A stretch of DNA of 64,000 nucleotides from CAZWRV01 sp964636325 (GTDB lineage: Bacteria; Verrucomicrobiota; Lentisphaeria; Victivallales; GWF2-50-93). Both the position numbers and the translations under genes were made by a program. Shown here in pieces: positions 35,604 to 43,478 of the stretch. How positions within the stretch are numbered: the stretch's first letter is position 1; the number at the start of each line of letters is the position of its first letter. The DNA lies in contig CAZWRV010000010.1 of NCBI GenBank assembly GCA_964636325.1, positions 1 through 64,000 of the forward strand. The letters are read 5' to 3'. The notes under the pieces were generated by a model that was given only the letters and a program-made list of their open reading frames with translations, was not told the origin of the DNA and made no database searches.

Positions 35604-37958
35604 TTACGGGCGAAAATTCATCCGCACCGTCAGAATAAGCAGTCCTGCCGCCAAGAGGATCAAACCGACTCTGAGGCCCGGCGGGCGATATTCGAAGATC
35701 AGCGTCATGTTCGGCGAGTCGGCGAATACGGCCATAAGACCGCCGTCGGCCTCGACTATCTCCAGTTCACCGCCCTCCTCGGCCATGCAGCGCCATCCTG
35801 GTATTTTCCAGTCGCGCACAACCACCCAGGCCGGACCTGTCGTCGAAAGCACGATCTTTCCCGGCAGTTCCTCGACGAGATGGGCCTTTGGCGAATCTGC
35901 GATTTTCACAGTTTCTTTGTAGTTCGAAGGCTTGACTGGAATGAACGGTTTGCCGCCGGCGACATGCTCCTTGGTGAAGACATCCGCGCCTGTTCCAGAT
36001 GCAATTCCCCCATACGCGCCGATTCGCGGAAGCGCGTCCGTGTTTTCAAGGATTGTGAAAGCCTCGTCTCGCAGAGATATCCTGCTTCCTTCCGGAACCA
36101 TGGAGTCCGGAATCGGGGGGACGGCAATATATCGGATCGAAAGGAGGTCCAGCACATATTCCGCCGGATGCCTTTCGAAGTTCATGTAGCCGATGTATTT
36201 GCGGTCCATCGCCGGCGAGAAGCCCGCGGGCGTCATCAATCCCTTTAGGGCCGGCGAATTATATTTCAGGCTCGAACATTCCGACAACTTCTGCTCGAGA
36301 TATCTGTCATTCAGCTCTTCAGCCGACTTAACCGGGAATCTGAAATTCTCAGACGAGAAGATCCTCCACTGGTGCCGGTCGAAATCCGGCAGCCGGCTGT
36401 CCCATGTGGGAGTTTTTTGCACGGAACTCCATGGAATTTTCCAGTGCGACAGGCCGGAAAGGACGAGCATCTGCATAAAGGTGACCAGTGCCAGAAGCCA
36501 TACTGCAGTTTTCCCGGAAAGTCTTGAGCTCCTGGAAACAAGGAAGGTTCCCGCGGCCGCGGCCAGCGAGAGGCCTAACATGAGCTCTAGCCACAGGAAA
36601 ATCCGCTCGCCGTCCCAGAGCGTCCCACTAGACTGAAAGAAGAGCGTGAACTTCTTCGGAGAAACGAGGAAAACTGCGAAGATCGCAGCCGATGCCGCCG
36701 CAAGGAAGATGCAGAGACACAGCGCAGCTTTCGAGAGCTTCCTCCTGGACGGACCGGAACTGTCTGAACTGCAGAAAGATCCAAGAAAAACCGAGCCGGA
36801 AATGATAAGCCAGAAGTTCACCCAGAAGAGGATTTTTTCCGGATGGCGGAACATGCTGAAGCCCGGCAGCAGATGGTGAAGGACTCCGTAGAGCGGAGTG
36901 AGCTTGCCTAGCGCGAGCAGAAACGAAATGAGGACGGCGGCGGCAAGAAATTTCTTAGTTCCGAGCTTGGCGGTGAAAAAGAGGGCTGCCGAAAGGATCA
37001 GCGGAATGCCGATGAAGACGGAATCGGCCCAGGGATCGAGCCCGGTCTTTGAAAACGTCTCCTCCGGCCTGTAGATCCCCTGGCACCAGAGGCCGAAATC
37101 ATTCCTGAGCCCGAAAAAGTTGGGGACCAGATATTCGACAAGCCGCGCCGCCGGGAATGACCACTGCTGGGCCTCGGTCAGCGGAATTCCGCCTTGACGG
37201 TAGGAGTCCATTGAGAGCATGATCGACGGCAGCAGCTGGGGCGCGGCCAGCAGCAGCGCAAGAACAACGGTCTCGGATGGCAGGAGAAGCTTTCCGAATT
37301 GGAACCGGCTGGTTCCACACATGGCCGTAAACGCATATATGCCGCCGAACGCCACTGCCATGTATGTCTCTAAGAAGTTGCCGCAGTAGAAGAGCATGGC
37401 CAGGGAGAAGACGGCAAGCAGCGACGCCCTGCGTCTCTCCTTAGCATCAGCATTGTCTTCAAGCAAAAGTATGAGCCCCAGGAAAAAAAGCGGGATCAGC
37501 CAGCCGCACCTGTAGAAACCGTTTCCAGACATGCTCCACAAATATCCGCCGCATGAATAGGCGACTGCGCCCGCCGCGGAGGCTTGCATGCCGGCTCCGA
37601 AACCTTTCGACAGAAGCAGATACATAGCAAAAGCCGCAAGGACATAATGGATGAAGATGAACAGGCCGTAGCCCCAGGACAGAGTTCCCGCCGAAAGCAG
37701 GATATTCAAAGGATACAAGCTTCCTGCATCCATGTTGCCAAGCAGTGGCGCGCCGCAAAGGATGAATGGATTGATGAATGGAAATATACCCTTCGAAAGC
37801 GAGGCCGGAATTAGGCTTTTCTCCGGAAACTGATAGGAAAGAGAATCGGAACAAATTACTATGTCCCCGGCCAGCAGCCCGCCATATACCGCCAAAACAG
37901 CCCCAAAAAGCAGCAGATAAGGACCGGCCGCACCTGATTTTGAAAGGAAATTCTTCAT
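35604..37958 (-). CDS. YfhO-family membrane protein (GT-C-like)
   Basis: 784 aa with about 12 or more hydrophobic segments and a long C-terminal soluble domain (from about residue 500). The N-terminal GDIVICSDSLSYQFPEKSLI and NPFILCGAPLLGNMDAGSLYPLN segments, plus GFSMFRHPEKILFWVNFWL and the C-terminal RPPGLRVGLILLAAG, match YfhO-type proteins, integral-membrane relatives of GT-C glycosyltransferases that decorate envelope polymers such as teichoic acids in Firmicutes. Function here is not known. Divergent from the zinc-ribbon/nitrilase pair. Confidence 0.85.
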   Translation of the reverse strand: MKNFLSKSGAAGPYLLLFGAVLAVYGGLLAGDIVICSDSLSYQFPEKSLIPASLSKGIFPFINPFILCGAPLLGNMDAGSLYPLNILLSAGTLSWGYGLFIFIHYVLAAFAMYLLLSKGFGAGMQASAAGAVAYSCGGYLWSMSGNGFYRCGWLIPLFFLGLILLLEDNADAKERRRASLLAVFSLAMLFYCGNFLETYMAVAFGGIYAFTAMCGTSRFQFGKLLLPSETVVLALLLAAPQLLPSIMLSMDSYRQGGIPLTEAQQWSFPAARLVEYLVPNFFGLRNDFGLWCQGIYRPEETFSKTGLDPWADSVFIGIPLILSAALFFTAKLGTKKFLAAAVLISFLLALGKLTPLYGVLHHLLPGFSMFRHPEKILFWVNFWLIISGSVFLGSFCSSDSSGPSRRKLSKAALCLCIFLAAASAAIFAVFLVSPKKFTLFFQSSGTLWDGERIFLWLELMLGLSLAAAAGTFLVSRSSRLSGKTAVWLLALVTFMQMLVLSGLSHWKIPWSSVQKTPTWDSRLPDFDRHQWRIFSSENFRFPVKSAEELNDRYLEQKLSECSSLKYNSPALKGLMTPAGFSPAMDRKYIGYMNFERHPAEYVLDLLSIRYIAVPPIPDSMVPEGSRISLRDEAFTILENTDALPRIGAYGGIASGTGADVFTKEHVAGGKPFIPVKPSNYKETVKIADSPKAHLVEELPGKIVLSTTGPAWVVVRDWKIPGWRCMAEEGGELEIVEADGGLMAVFADSPNMTLIFEYRPPGLRVGLILLAAGLLILTVRMNFRP

Positions 37959-38100
37959 TTAGCTCTTTATTATAGACGCTCTCGTTTGACCTTTTAACTC
38001 TATAAACTAGTGTTAGAGGCTTGAATTTGAAAGACCGGAGAGTAAATATCCGGCCAACCATGATTTCCTTCGCTGGATTTTTACCCCGGAGATCGCCAAT

Positions 38101-38496
38101 ATGCCTAAAACCCATGAATTGAACGGCACGGCCACGGCCGAAGTCGACTTCGAGTGCCTGAAGCAGGGCTGCACAGGGGTGGTCAAATTCAATCTGATTG
38201 ACGCGGTGGGCGACGATTTCCAGGCCCTCTGCCCTGAATGCCACAGCCCATACCAGTTCGACAAGGCACTGAAGGAAAAACTGATAAAGCTCTGCGACAT
38301 GATCGTCGCCATCAGGAAGGCGGAGGACATCCTTGGGGACTGTAATGTCGCGGTGACAGTTCCGGGAAGCACCATTAAAATCCCCTACGCCCTGCTGCTC
38401 ACCAGGCTGAACACAATGGTGACCCTGCAGCTCGGCGAAAGGAAAATAGATTTCCACTTCAGAGTCGAACCGTCCTCTCCGGAAACATTCAGATAA
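38101..38496 (+). CDS. Zinc-ribbon-like protein of unknown function
   Basis: 131 aa, soluble. Cys residues in FECLKQGCTG and ALCPECHSPY suggest a zinc ribbon in the first 60 residues; the C-terminal half is a mixed alpha/beta region (LLLTRLNTMVTLQLGERKIDFHF). RBS GGAGA precedes the ATG. Two bases separate its stop from the nitrilase start, so they form an operon. Function not recognised. Confidence 0.72.
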   Translation: MPKTHELNGTATAEVDFECLKQGCTGVVKFNLIDAVGDDFQALCPECHSPYQFDKALKEKLIKLCDMIVAIRKAEDILGDCNVAVTVPGSTIKIPYALLLTRLNTMVTLQLGERKIDFHFRVEPSSPETFR

Positions 38497-38498
38497 GT

Positions 38499-39293
38499 AT
38501 GTCACGCATACTAAAAGCCGCCGTTGTCCAGCTAAGATCCTCGGCGGATCCAGAGGACAACTTCGGCAGGATACTCGAATTTCTGAAAAAAACTTCCAAG
38601 GCCGGAGCAAGACTTGTCGTCCTCCCTGAAAACTGCCTCTGCCATGGCCCTCTTGAAAAGATAAGACGACAGGCCAGGACTTTGAAGCGCTGGCACTCTG
38701 AATTCATTTCAAGGCTGGAGCCATATAAATTTGCAAATTGCGCCATTGTCTGGGGTGGATTGCCGGAAAGGGCCGGCTCAAGGATTTATGATACGGCTGT
38801 TGTAAGCGATGAAAATGGGGAAATCCTAGGCTTTTACAGGAAAAAGCACCTTTTTTCATATTTTAACGGGTGCGACAATATGTCGCTATGTGAATCCGAC
38901 GTATACAGCCCCGGCTCGAAAGGGTTATGCCTGAAATATTCAGGCTGGCGGATTGGAATTTCAATCTGTTTCGACCTGCGTTTCCCGAGCCTCTACCTGA
39001 ACTATGGGCGCCCGGAGATTGCCGTCTGCTGTGCGGCGTTCACAGAAAAGACAGGCAAAGCCCATTGGGAAACATTGATACGGGCCCGCGCTATTGAGAA
39101 TCAATGCTATTTCCTGGCTGCAAACCAGCATGTTCCCGCCATGCTTGACTGTCCTCCCACCTATGGCCACAGCATAGTTGTCGATCCTTGGGGCGCTGTT
39201 CTGGAATGTAAAGAGGCAGGCGAAGGAATCCTCATCCATGCTCTGGGGATGGATCAGCTTGAAAATGTCCGTAACACCGTAAGAATGGTCTGA
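38499..39293 (+). CDS. Carbon-nitrogen hydrolase (nitrilase superfamily)
   Basis: 264 aa. Catalytic triad visible as Glu44 (VLPENCLCHG), Lys116 (YRKKHLF) and Cys157 (GISICFDLRFPSLY). It hydrolyses an amide or nitrile bond; the layout is closest to omega-amidase/NIT2-like and YafV-like amidases, and the exact substrate is not readable. Second gene of an operon with the zinc-ribbon protein. The two-hairpin repeat copy B begins 2 bp after its stop. Confidence 0.93.
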   Translation: MSRILKAAVVQLRSSADPEDNFGRILEFLKKTSKAGARLVVLPENCLCHGPLEKIRRQARTLKRWHSEFISRLEPYKFANCAIVWGGLPERAGSRIYDTAVVSDENGEILGFYRKKHLFSYFNGCDNMSLCESDVYSPGSKGLCLKYSGWRIGISICFDLRFPSLYLNYGRPEIAVCCAAFTEKTGKAHWETLIRARAIENQCYFLAANQHVPAMLDCPPTYGHSIVVDPWGAVLECKEAGEGILIHALGMDQLENVRNTVRMV

Positions 39294-39295
39294 AA

Positions 39296-39420
39296 TTCAG
39301 ATTTTCTGACCCGCCCACAGTGAATAGCTTAAAAAAGGCTGTAAAATGTCCATGTGGCTTTTCAGGGCGGGGAGCCGGAAATCTGAACTGAAATACCTTC
39401 CGGGAGAGGGCGGTATTTCA
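39296..39420. repeat. Two-hairpin dispersed repeat, copy B
   Basis: Same layout as copy A (35223-35345); shares CATGTGGCTTTTCAG, CCGGAAATCTGAACTGAAAT and GGTATTTCA. It fills most of the gap between the nitrilase and prepilin genes. Confidence 0.85.
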
Positions 39421-39591
39421 TATAGTATTCATTTCCCACGGAACTTGACGTCTGAATTCCGGCCAGAAAAATAATTGAAAATTTTTTCAATTTTCTGCCA
39501 GAACCCCCTTGAAAGGGGGGGGCGATTTTGGTAGAATGCTCTCCAGAACGCACGGATCACCGTGGAAACAATCTAAAATAAGGAGTCAAAG

Positions 39592-40107
39592 ATGAAGAAG
39601 ACTAATGGTCGCGGGTTCACACTCATTGAGCTCCTGGTCGTGATTGCGATTATCGCAATCCTGGCCGGAATGCTTCTCCCTGCTCTGAGTGCCGCTCGTG
39701 AAAAGGCGCGCAGAATCAATTGTACGAACAACCTGAAGCAGATCGGCCTCGCCATCCGCATGTATTCGCAGGAATACGGCGAAAGGTTCCCGAATGCACC
39801 CGGCCGTTCCGGCATGGAAATGCTCCGCGCCGGCGGGTATCTTGAGAACGCCAAGATGTATACCTGCCCGTCCACAGTCGACACCATCACAGACGGCACG
39901 AACCTCCAGGTTTCTTCCGTGTCCTACATGTATGCTGCCGGCATGAACGAGTCGACATCGGTTGACAGCGCCGTCTCCAGGGACAACAACACGAACCATA
40001 CCAAGTATGGCAACGTGCTCTTCGTCGACGGCCACGCCTCCGGCTACGCCGGCGCCAACTGGACCAACTCGGCCACATACCTCGGCTCATCTCTCTTCAC
40101 ATGGTAA
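39592..40107 (+). CDS. Type II secretion/type IV pilin-like prepilin (major pseudopilin-like)
   Basis: 171 aa. Short positively charged leader MKKTNGRG then the processed FTLIELLVVIAIIAILAGML helix, with Glu5, as in prepilins cut and methylated by PilD. After the helix comes LPALSAAREKARRINCTNNLKQIGLAIRMYSQEY and a C-terminal VLFVDGHASGY, the layout of the short DUF1559-like prepilins that are highly multiplied in Planctomycetota and Lentisphaerota. Good RBS (AAGGAG). No secretion machinery genes are adjacent. Followed by a terminator. Confidence 0.93.
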   Translation: MKKTNGRGFTLIELLVVIAIIAILAGMLLPALSAAREKARRINCTNNLKQIGLAIRMYSQEYGERFPNAPGRSGMEMLRAGGYLENAKMYTCPSTVDTITDGTNLQVSSVSYMYAAGMNESTSVDSAVSRDNNTNHTKYGNVLFVDGHASGYAGANWTNSATYLGSSLFTW

Positions 40108-40131
40108 TCTGAAGAGCGTTTGAACCCGCAG

Positions 40132-40161
40132 AAAGAGGGAAGAAATTCCCTCTTTTTTTTT
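40132..40161 (+). terminator. Rho-independent terminator of the prepilin gene
   Basis: Stem AAAGAGGGAA / TTCCCTCTTT with a 4-nt loop and a T-run, 24 bp after the stop. Confidence 0.9.
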
Positions 40162-40173
40162 GTCTTTCCAGGA

Positions 40174-40294
40174 TTCAGATTTCCTGGAGCGCCACCATGA
40201 AATGGTTTAAAGCGATGGGAAATGCACTTGTGGCTTTTCAGCGTTGGGCGCCGGAAATCTGAAACTGAAATACCTCCCCGGAGTCGGTATTTCA
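40174..40294. repeat. Two-hairpin dispersed repeat, copy C
   Basis: Aligns with copies A and B; contains CAGATTTCCTGG, TTGTGGCTTTTCAGCG, GCGCCGGAAATCTGAAACTG and GGTATTTCA. It begins just beyond the prepilin terminator. Confidence 0.85.
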
Positions 40295-40393
40295 CCGCAT
40301 CCTTATTTTCACGGATCGGTGTATCTGTTATTGGAAAAAAACACTTTGCGCACAATCTTATAGAAAAATTCTGTGTTAGTTCTGCGGGGTGTC

Positions 40394-41593
40394 ATGAAAA
40401 ATAAGTTCGACTTCATGGTGGCCGGGCATCTTTGCCTTGATCTTATTCCTGAATTCTTCGATTCGGGCTCGCGGCAGCTCGGTGAAATCCTTCATCCTGG
40501 AAAGCTTGTCAACGTCGGCAAGTGTTCCATGGGCACCGGCGGAGCCGTCTCAAACACCGGGATCGCGCTGAAGAAGCTGGGCGGAAACGTCTGCTACTGC
40601 GCCCGCGTCGGCGACGACGAATTCGGCCAGATAATAATGCAGATTCTCAGGGAATACGGCAGTTCCGCCGGCATTTCCATCTCAAAAGGTTCGGCAAGTT
40701 CCTATTCGATCGTCATAGCCGCTCCGGGCATAGACAGGGTCTTCCTCCACAATCCCGGCGCTAACGACGAGTTCAGCTCGTCCGACATAGATTTCTCGCT
40801 GGTCTCCAAATGCAAGTTCTTCCATTTTGGTTACCCAACCCTTATGAGGAGAACCATGCAGAACGAGGGGCGGGAACTGGTGAGAATCTTCAAGTCTGCG
40901 AAATCCGCGGGCGCAATCACCTCGTGCGACATGACCTTGCCCGATCCGGACTCCCCTTCGGGAAAGCAGCCCTGGCGGAAAATTCTTGGAAAACTGCTGC
41001 CGCATGTCGATATCTTCTTCCCGTCCGTGGAAGAGGTGTTTTTCATGCTTGAACCCAAGAAATTCATCGATATGAAAAGGAAGCACAAGGGCGCGGAACT
41101 GATACACCTGCTCAAGCCTGAGGAATATTCCGAACTTTCCAGCTCGCTGCTTTCCATGGGTGCAGCCATGACCTCTTTGAAATGCGGTTCAAGAGGCTGG
41201 TATTTCAGGACAGGGGCAGGAGCGAGGATTTCCGCATTGGAAAAGCACTCGGGTCTGGATCTCCCTAGCTGGTCCGGCCGGGAGCTTTGGTGTCCGGCGC
41301 TCCTGCCGAAGAAAATCGCCAGCGCGACCGGGGCCGGCGACTGTTCCATCGCCGGATTCCTGAAGGCGATGAGCTGCGGACTTCCGCTGGAGAAATGCCT
41401 GAGGGTAGCAACATGCCTCGGCTGGCAGAACCTTCAGTCCTTCGACGCGGTAAGCGGCGTCCGCACCTGGGCCGAGACCCTATCCCTAGTCAAGAAAAGA
41501 ATTCCAGCCATAGACGTGAAGATAGAGGCGAAATCATGGTCGCAGGACAAGGAAACAGGACTCTTCTTCGGCCCGAATGACAGCAACCGCTGA
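40394..41593 (+). CDS. PfkB-family carbohydrate kinase
   Basis: 399 aa, slightly longer than the usual 300-350. N-terminal DFMVAGHLCLDLIPEF, first signature region MGTGGAVSNTGIALKKLGGNVCYCARVGDDEFG, and the ATP/active-site signature ATGAGDCSIAGFLKAMSCGL with the catalytic Asp. It phosphorylates a sugar or nucleoside; the substrate is not clear. I chose the ATG at 40394; an upstream in-frame codon at 40373 adds seven non-conserved residues. The N-terminal Gly-Gly motif and insert around residues 200-270 are longer than in ribokinase. Confidence 0.9.
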   Translation: MKNKFDFMVAGHLCLDLIPEFFDSGSRQLGEILHPGKLVNVGKCSMGTGGAVSNTGIALKKLGGNVCYCARVGDDEFGQIIMQILREYGSSAGISISKGSASSYSIVIAAPGIDRVFLHNPGANDEFSSSDIDFSLVSKCKFFHFGYPTLMRRTMQNEGRELVRIFKSAKSAGAITSCDMTLPDPDSPSGKQPWRKILGKLLPHVDIFFPSVEEVFFMLEPKKFIDMKRKHKGAELIHLLKPEEYSELSSSLLSMGAAMTSLKCGSRGWYFRTGAGARISALEKHSGLDLPSWSGRELWCPALLPKKIASATGAGDCSIAGFLKAMSCGLPLEKCLRVATCLGWQNLQSFDAVSGVRTWAETLSLVKKRIPAIDVKIEAKSWSQDKETGLFFGPNDSNR

Positions 41594-41648
41594 TCCGGTG
41601 TCTTTCACCGTTCGAGCGGCATTATTGCCGCAGCATGAGATTTAAAAT

Positions 41649-41774
41649 GGTGTCGGGTGTCAGTGTTCAGGTGTCAGCAAGAAGAAAACACATGTATAGT
41701 CTGAATTCGTGATTTTGAAATTGCTTCGAGTAAATATCCTATTTTTTTCTGACACCTGACACCCGAAACCTGAT
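41649..41774. repeat. Inverted repeat, GACACCTGAAACCTG family, copy 2
   Basis: Left side GGTGTCGGGTGTCAG and TTCAGGTGTCAG, right side CTGACACCTGACACCCGAAA, bounding about 75 bp of AT-rich sequence. Related to 4837-4961. Confidence 0.65.
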
Positions 41775-41826
41775 ACCGATGCTTTGAAATAAGACCATTA
41801 ATTCACCTCAGATATTAAGGAGATCA

Positions 41827-42957
41827 ATGAGCTCAAAGGAAATTATTCCCTGCAGGCCAAAGTGGAAAGGCACGATGACCGACCGCGAACGCTACAACCG
41901 CCAGATGCACTACAAGGCGGTCGACCGCTGCTTCAACCGCGAATTCGGCTACTGGCAGGAGAACTACTCCGAGTGGAAGGCCTTTGTCGAAAACGGCATT
42001 ACCAGTGAATGGGAGGCCAATATATTCTTCAACTTTGACAAGGACTGCTCCGTTGGATTCCCATGGCTTCTCCCAGCCTTCGAACGGAAAGTGATCTCCG
42101 AGACCGAGAACTCGCAGACCATCGTGGACTACAACGGCCTCATCTGCGAAATCCCCAAGGACGGACACAGCACAATCCCGCACTACATCGGCTCGTCCAT
42201 ACAGACGCCGGACGATTGGAAGAAGGTCAAGAAGGAACACCTTAATCCCGCCAATCCCAAAAGGAATACGGACGTCGCCGCGCTCAAGAAACAGCATCCC
42301 GACGACCGCGACTACCCGTTGGGCGTCTGGTGCGGCTCCATGATCGGCCAGGTAAGGGATCTTCTCACCGTCGAAGGTCTCGCCTACGCCATCTACGACT
42401 ATCCGGACATGGTCGAGGACATGATCGAAAACCAGTGCGTCCTGGCCGAGAACTACCTCGACGAAGTCCTTCCTCACTTCAAGTTCGACTACGCCGCCGG
42501 CTGGGAGGACATCTGCTTCAAGAACGGCCCCCTCGTGTCCGTCGAGTTCTTCAAGGAGAAGGTCGCGCCCCGCTACAAGCGCATAAACAGCAAGCTCAAG
42601 AAATACGGCATCGACATCTGGTGGATAGACTGCGACGGGGATGTGCGGCCGATCATGCCGACCTTCCTCGAATGCGGCATCAACTGCCTATTTCCGTTCG
42701 AGGTTCTATGCTGCTGCCACCCCGGCGAACTCATGAAGGAATACGGCAAGGATCTGAGGATCATGGGGGGAGTCGACAAGACTCAGCTCGCGAAAGGCCC
42801 CAAGGCCATCACAGAATACCTCAAATCCCTCGAGCCCTGGGTCGAGCGCGGCGGCTTCATCCCCTTCTGCGACCACAGGTGCCCGCCCGACGTCAGCTGG
42901 GAGAACTACATCTTCTACCTCGACCTCAAGGAGAAGATGTTCGGCATGAAGGCATGA
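41827..42957 (+). CDS. Uroporphyrinogen decarboxylase family protein
   Basis: 376 aa with strong RBS (AAGGAGATC). The segments MTDRERYNRQMHYKAVDRCFNREFGYW, HFKFDYAAGWEDICFKNGPLVS, WWIDCDGDVRPIMPTFLECGINCLFPFEV and FIPFCDHRCPPDVSWENY are typical of URO-D superfamily proteins of the corrinoid-methyltransferase-like branch. The CDGD and conserved Cys/His near the C-terminus may bind metal. The small membrane protein gene overlaps its stop (ATGA). Confidence 0.87.
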   Translation: MSSKEIIPCRPKWKGTMTDRERYNRQMHYKAVDRCFNREFGYWQENYSEWKAFVENGITSEWEANIFFNFDKDCSVGFPWLLPAFERKVISETENSQTIVDYNGLICEIPKDGHSTIPHYIGSSIQTPDDWKKVKKEHLNPANPKRNTDVAALKKQHPDDRDYPLGVWCGSMIGQVRDLLTVEGLAYAIYDYPDMVEDMIENQCVLAENYLDEVLPHFKFDYAAGWEDICFKNGPLVSVEFFKEKVAPRYKRINSKLKKYGIDIWWIDCDGDVRPIMPTFLECGINCLFPFEVLCCCHPGELMKEYGKDLRIMGGVDKTQLAKGPKAITEYLKSLEPWVERGGFIPFCDHRCPPDVSWENYIFYLDLKEKMFGMKA

Positions 42958-43451
42958 CGGCCGCCGACGGAAATGGCATGGACTCTCCCAGCTCCGGAGC
43001 GCTGGAATACAAGTCCGTCAGGAAATCCGGCTGCATGATCGCCTTTCTGATCTGCATGTCCGCCGCATCCCTGATACTGGGAGCGACCTTCTTCACCATC
43101 GGGCTTGTTTTCCCAGGAGTTTCCGGCTCCTTATCGTTAGGATTTTGCGTAAAACTGTTTCTTGCGTCATTGCTGATCGTTTCGGCGTTCGGCCTACTTA
43201 CCATGCGCCGCTGGGGACGCAGGCTTGCCATTGCTGCGGCAGCCGGACAACTCGTCATGTGCATCGTCCATATCCTCTATTCGATCCATCAAATCGCTGC
43301 GGTTAGGGATTCCTTTTTCGAGATTCTCGGGAAAACCGGATTCTATGCCGTGTCCGCCTTAAGCATTTTCATTGTCGCGCTGGGGCTTGTCTATCCGGCC
43401 ATCCTGTTGATCCTGCTGGGAAAGAGTGAAGCAAAAACGTTTTTTAAGTGA
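42954..43451 (+). CDS. Small integral membrane protein
   Basis: 165 aa with four hydrophobic segments (about MIAFLICMSAASLILGATFF; FLASLLIVSAFGLL; LAIAAAAGQLVMCIVHILY; AVSALSIFIVALGLVYPAIL). Start overlaps the URO-D stop as ATGA; an in-frame ATG at 42978 is an alternative. A hydrophilic N-terminus of about 30 residues precedes the first helix. No family recognised. Confidence 0.7.
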   Translation: MTAADGNGMDSPSSGALEYKSVRKSGCMIAFLICMSAASLILGATFFTIGLVFPGVSGSLSLGFCVKLFLASLLIVSAFGLLTMRRWGRRLAIAAAAGQLVMCIVHILYSIHQIAAVRDSFFEILGKTGFYAVSALSIFIVALGLVYPAILLILLGKSEAKTFFK

Positions 43452-43478
43452 TATGATCAATAATGGAAGGGCTTGAAA

